From Mesorhizobium sp. M4B.F.Ca.ET.203.01.1.1 (GTDB lineage: Bacteria; Pseudomonadota; Alphaproteobacteria; Rhizobiales; Rhizobiaceae): a stretch of 64,000 nucleotides of DNA. Below are positions 63,262 through 64,000 of this stretch, in pieces (position 1 is the stretch's first letter; the number at the start of each line of letters is the position of its first letter). The translations under genes were made by a program, and so were the position numbers. A model generated the notes under the pieces. That model searched no databases. It was not told the DNA's origin and saw nothing but the letters and a program-made list of their open reading frames with translations. The stretch is from contig NZ_SRUO01000003.1 in the NCBI RefSeq assembly GCF_004791025.1, positions 124,001 through 188,000 of the forward strand. The letters are read 5' to 3'.

Positions 63262-64000
63262 TCAGACCATGCGGCTCAGCGCCTCGAAGAAGGCGACCAG
63301 CTCGACATCGAGCCGGTCATCGACCGGCTCCGGCTGCGACGACATCTTGGCGATCACCACTTCGGCCTTCGGGTTGACGTAGAGCCATTGGCCGTGGATG
63401 CCGATGCCGCAGAAGGCGCCGCTGTCGGCGCCGGTCTGATACCATTTGTTGCGGTAGCGGCCCTTGGGAAAGAGAAAGGCCATCGTGCCGCGCTGCCAGG
63501 CCTCGAAGCTGCCGCCGGTTGAAACCGTGTCGCGCACCCAGGCATCCGGCACGATGCGGCGGCCATTGGCCATGCCGCCCTGCCGCATCATCTCGCCGAC
63601 CCGCGCCAGGTCGCGCGGCGTCACCGAAATGCCGCCGGCCGTGCGCGCCGTGCCTTCCATGTCGACGGCGATCGAACCCTCGCCCATCGCGCCGAGCGGC
63701 TGCCACAATTTCGCGCGCAGGAGATCGCCGATGCGATGTCCGGACGCCCGCTCCAGCAGCATGCCGAGCAGATCGGAATTGGGCGAGCGGTAGCGATAGG
63801 TGCGCCCGTGCGGCTCGCCGAGACGCTGCAACGTCAGGATGAACGCCTTGAGGCTTTCGGACCCGCCACCCGGATTCCACAGCGTGGCGCGGCGGTAGCG
63901 GGCAAACGCGCTTTCGGGATCGAGATAGGCCTCCTCGAAATCGAGGCTGACGCTCATGTCGAGCACATGCCGGCAGCTCGCATCGCCATAGGCCGAACCC
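63262..64000 (-). CDS. Serine hydrolase, beta-lactamase/NylB-like (5' part outside the window)
   Basis: The frame runs off the window edge, so at least 245 C-terminal residues are seen and the gene starts beyond 64000. Reading on past the GTG at 63966 the frame stays open and gives [10 protein letters not shown] before [15 protein letters not shown], a segment usual in 6-aminohexanoate-dimer-hydrolase-like proteins. The Tyr motif is [41 protein letters not shown] follows. The catalytic Ser-x-x-Lys lies outside. Class C beta-lactamase fold; probable esterase or amidase. Divergence or operon context cannot be judged. Confidence 0.85.
   Translation of the reverse strand, partial: GSAYGDASCRHVLDMSVSLDFEEAYLDPESAFARYRRATLWNPGGGSESLKAFILTLQRLGEPHGRTYRYRSPNSDLLGMLLERASGHRIGDLLRAKLWQPLGAMGEGSIAVDMEGTARTAGGISVTPRDLARVGEMMRQGGMANGRRIVPDAWVRDTVSTGGSFEAWQRGTMAFLFPKGRYRNKWYQTGADSGAFCGIGIHGQWLYVNPKAEVVIAKMSSQPEPVDDRLDVELVAFFEALSRMV

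Noticed and set aside
63262..63966. A complete 234-residue hydrolase beginning at the GTG at 63966
   Set aside because: The frame stays open beyond the GTG to the window edge and encodes residues typical of the family, and the Ser-x-x-Lys motif is missing, so the gene is cut by the window rather than short.
1..64000. tRNA, rRNA, CRISPR arrays, insertion sequences, riboswitches
   Set aside because: I looked for cloverleaf-like segments with CCA-type ends, regularly spaced repeats, transposase frames and long structured leaders and found none I could support by eye. A tRNAscan, CRISPR and Rfam run would settle this.

Overview
The window is a gene-dense, GC-rich chromosomal segment from an alphaproteobacterium, most likely a Hyphomicrobiales (Rhizobiales) member close to Mesorhizobium. 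This rests on gene families and neighbourhoods (WecG/GumC-type exopolysaccharide genes, PotABCD-like transporter with an FCD GntR regulator, ECF42/YciI pair, transglutaminase/ATP-grasp/alpha-E operon) and on codon composition. No database search was possible. I found 46 protein-coding genes, no tRNA or rRNA gene, no CRISPR array and no insertion sequence. No gene-free stretch exceeds about 295 bases.

Layout. 110-7361: an RND efflux pump (permease and adaptor) divergent from a TetR regulator across a long palindrome, followed by a FabF-like ketosynthase and a short-chain dehydrogenase. 7646-15375: a CRP-domain/patatin phospholipase, a secreted DUF1194 (vWA-like) protein, and a 1600-residue regulator joining a CadC-type winged helix, a degenerate cyclase domain, an nSTAND1 ATPase, one membrane helix and about 16 WD40 repeats. 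15422-19206: gabT-gabD, divergent from an unusual MerR-XRE-cupin regulator.

19456-33056: an exopolysaccharide region with WecG-type transferase, FAD oxidoreductase, CelD-like acyltransferase, a GINT1-N-like propeller protein, GT4, Wzx flippase, Wzz/GumC co-polymerase with a kinase-like tail lacking P-loop residues, GH5 glycosidase, Wzy-like polymerase and a GNAT. 33278-36294: a membrane-anchored DJ-1 protein divergent from a GlxA-type AraC regulator. The convergent GNAT at 35464 belongs to the next operon. 36299-42246: a polyamine-type ABC transporter operon with an Asp/Glu racemase, divergent from a GntR regulator.

42506-45928: two tandem paralogous proteins of unknown function with a DNA-binding-like segment, and an ALDH7-type semialdehyde dehydrogenase. 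46111-51602: an ECF42 sigma factor with its YciI partner, topoisomerase IB, and three translationally coupled glycosyltransferases. 51695-58360: the three-gene transglutaminase / circularly permuted ATP-grasp plus alpha-E / transglutaminase-DUF2126 operon, a predicted but uncharacterised peptide-bond-forming system. 58467-58612: a short repeat element with near-perfect terminal inverted repeats. 58610-64000: glutaryl-CoA dehydrogenase with a divergent LysR regulator, Tex, and the 3' part of a serine hydrolase that runs off the window.

Two functional themes recur. One is surface polysaccharide synthesis (19.5-33 kb and 49-51.6 kb). The other is uptake and breakdown of amines and lysine-type compounds: gabT/gabD, the PotABCD-like transporter, the ALDH7 enzyme and glutaryl-CoA dehydrogenase. 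The strongest candidates for new biology are the WD40/nSTAND1 regulator, the transglutaminase/ATP-grasp operon, the MerR-XRE-cupin regulator with its TGCAAG operator, and the tandem paralogs at 42.5-44.6 kb.
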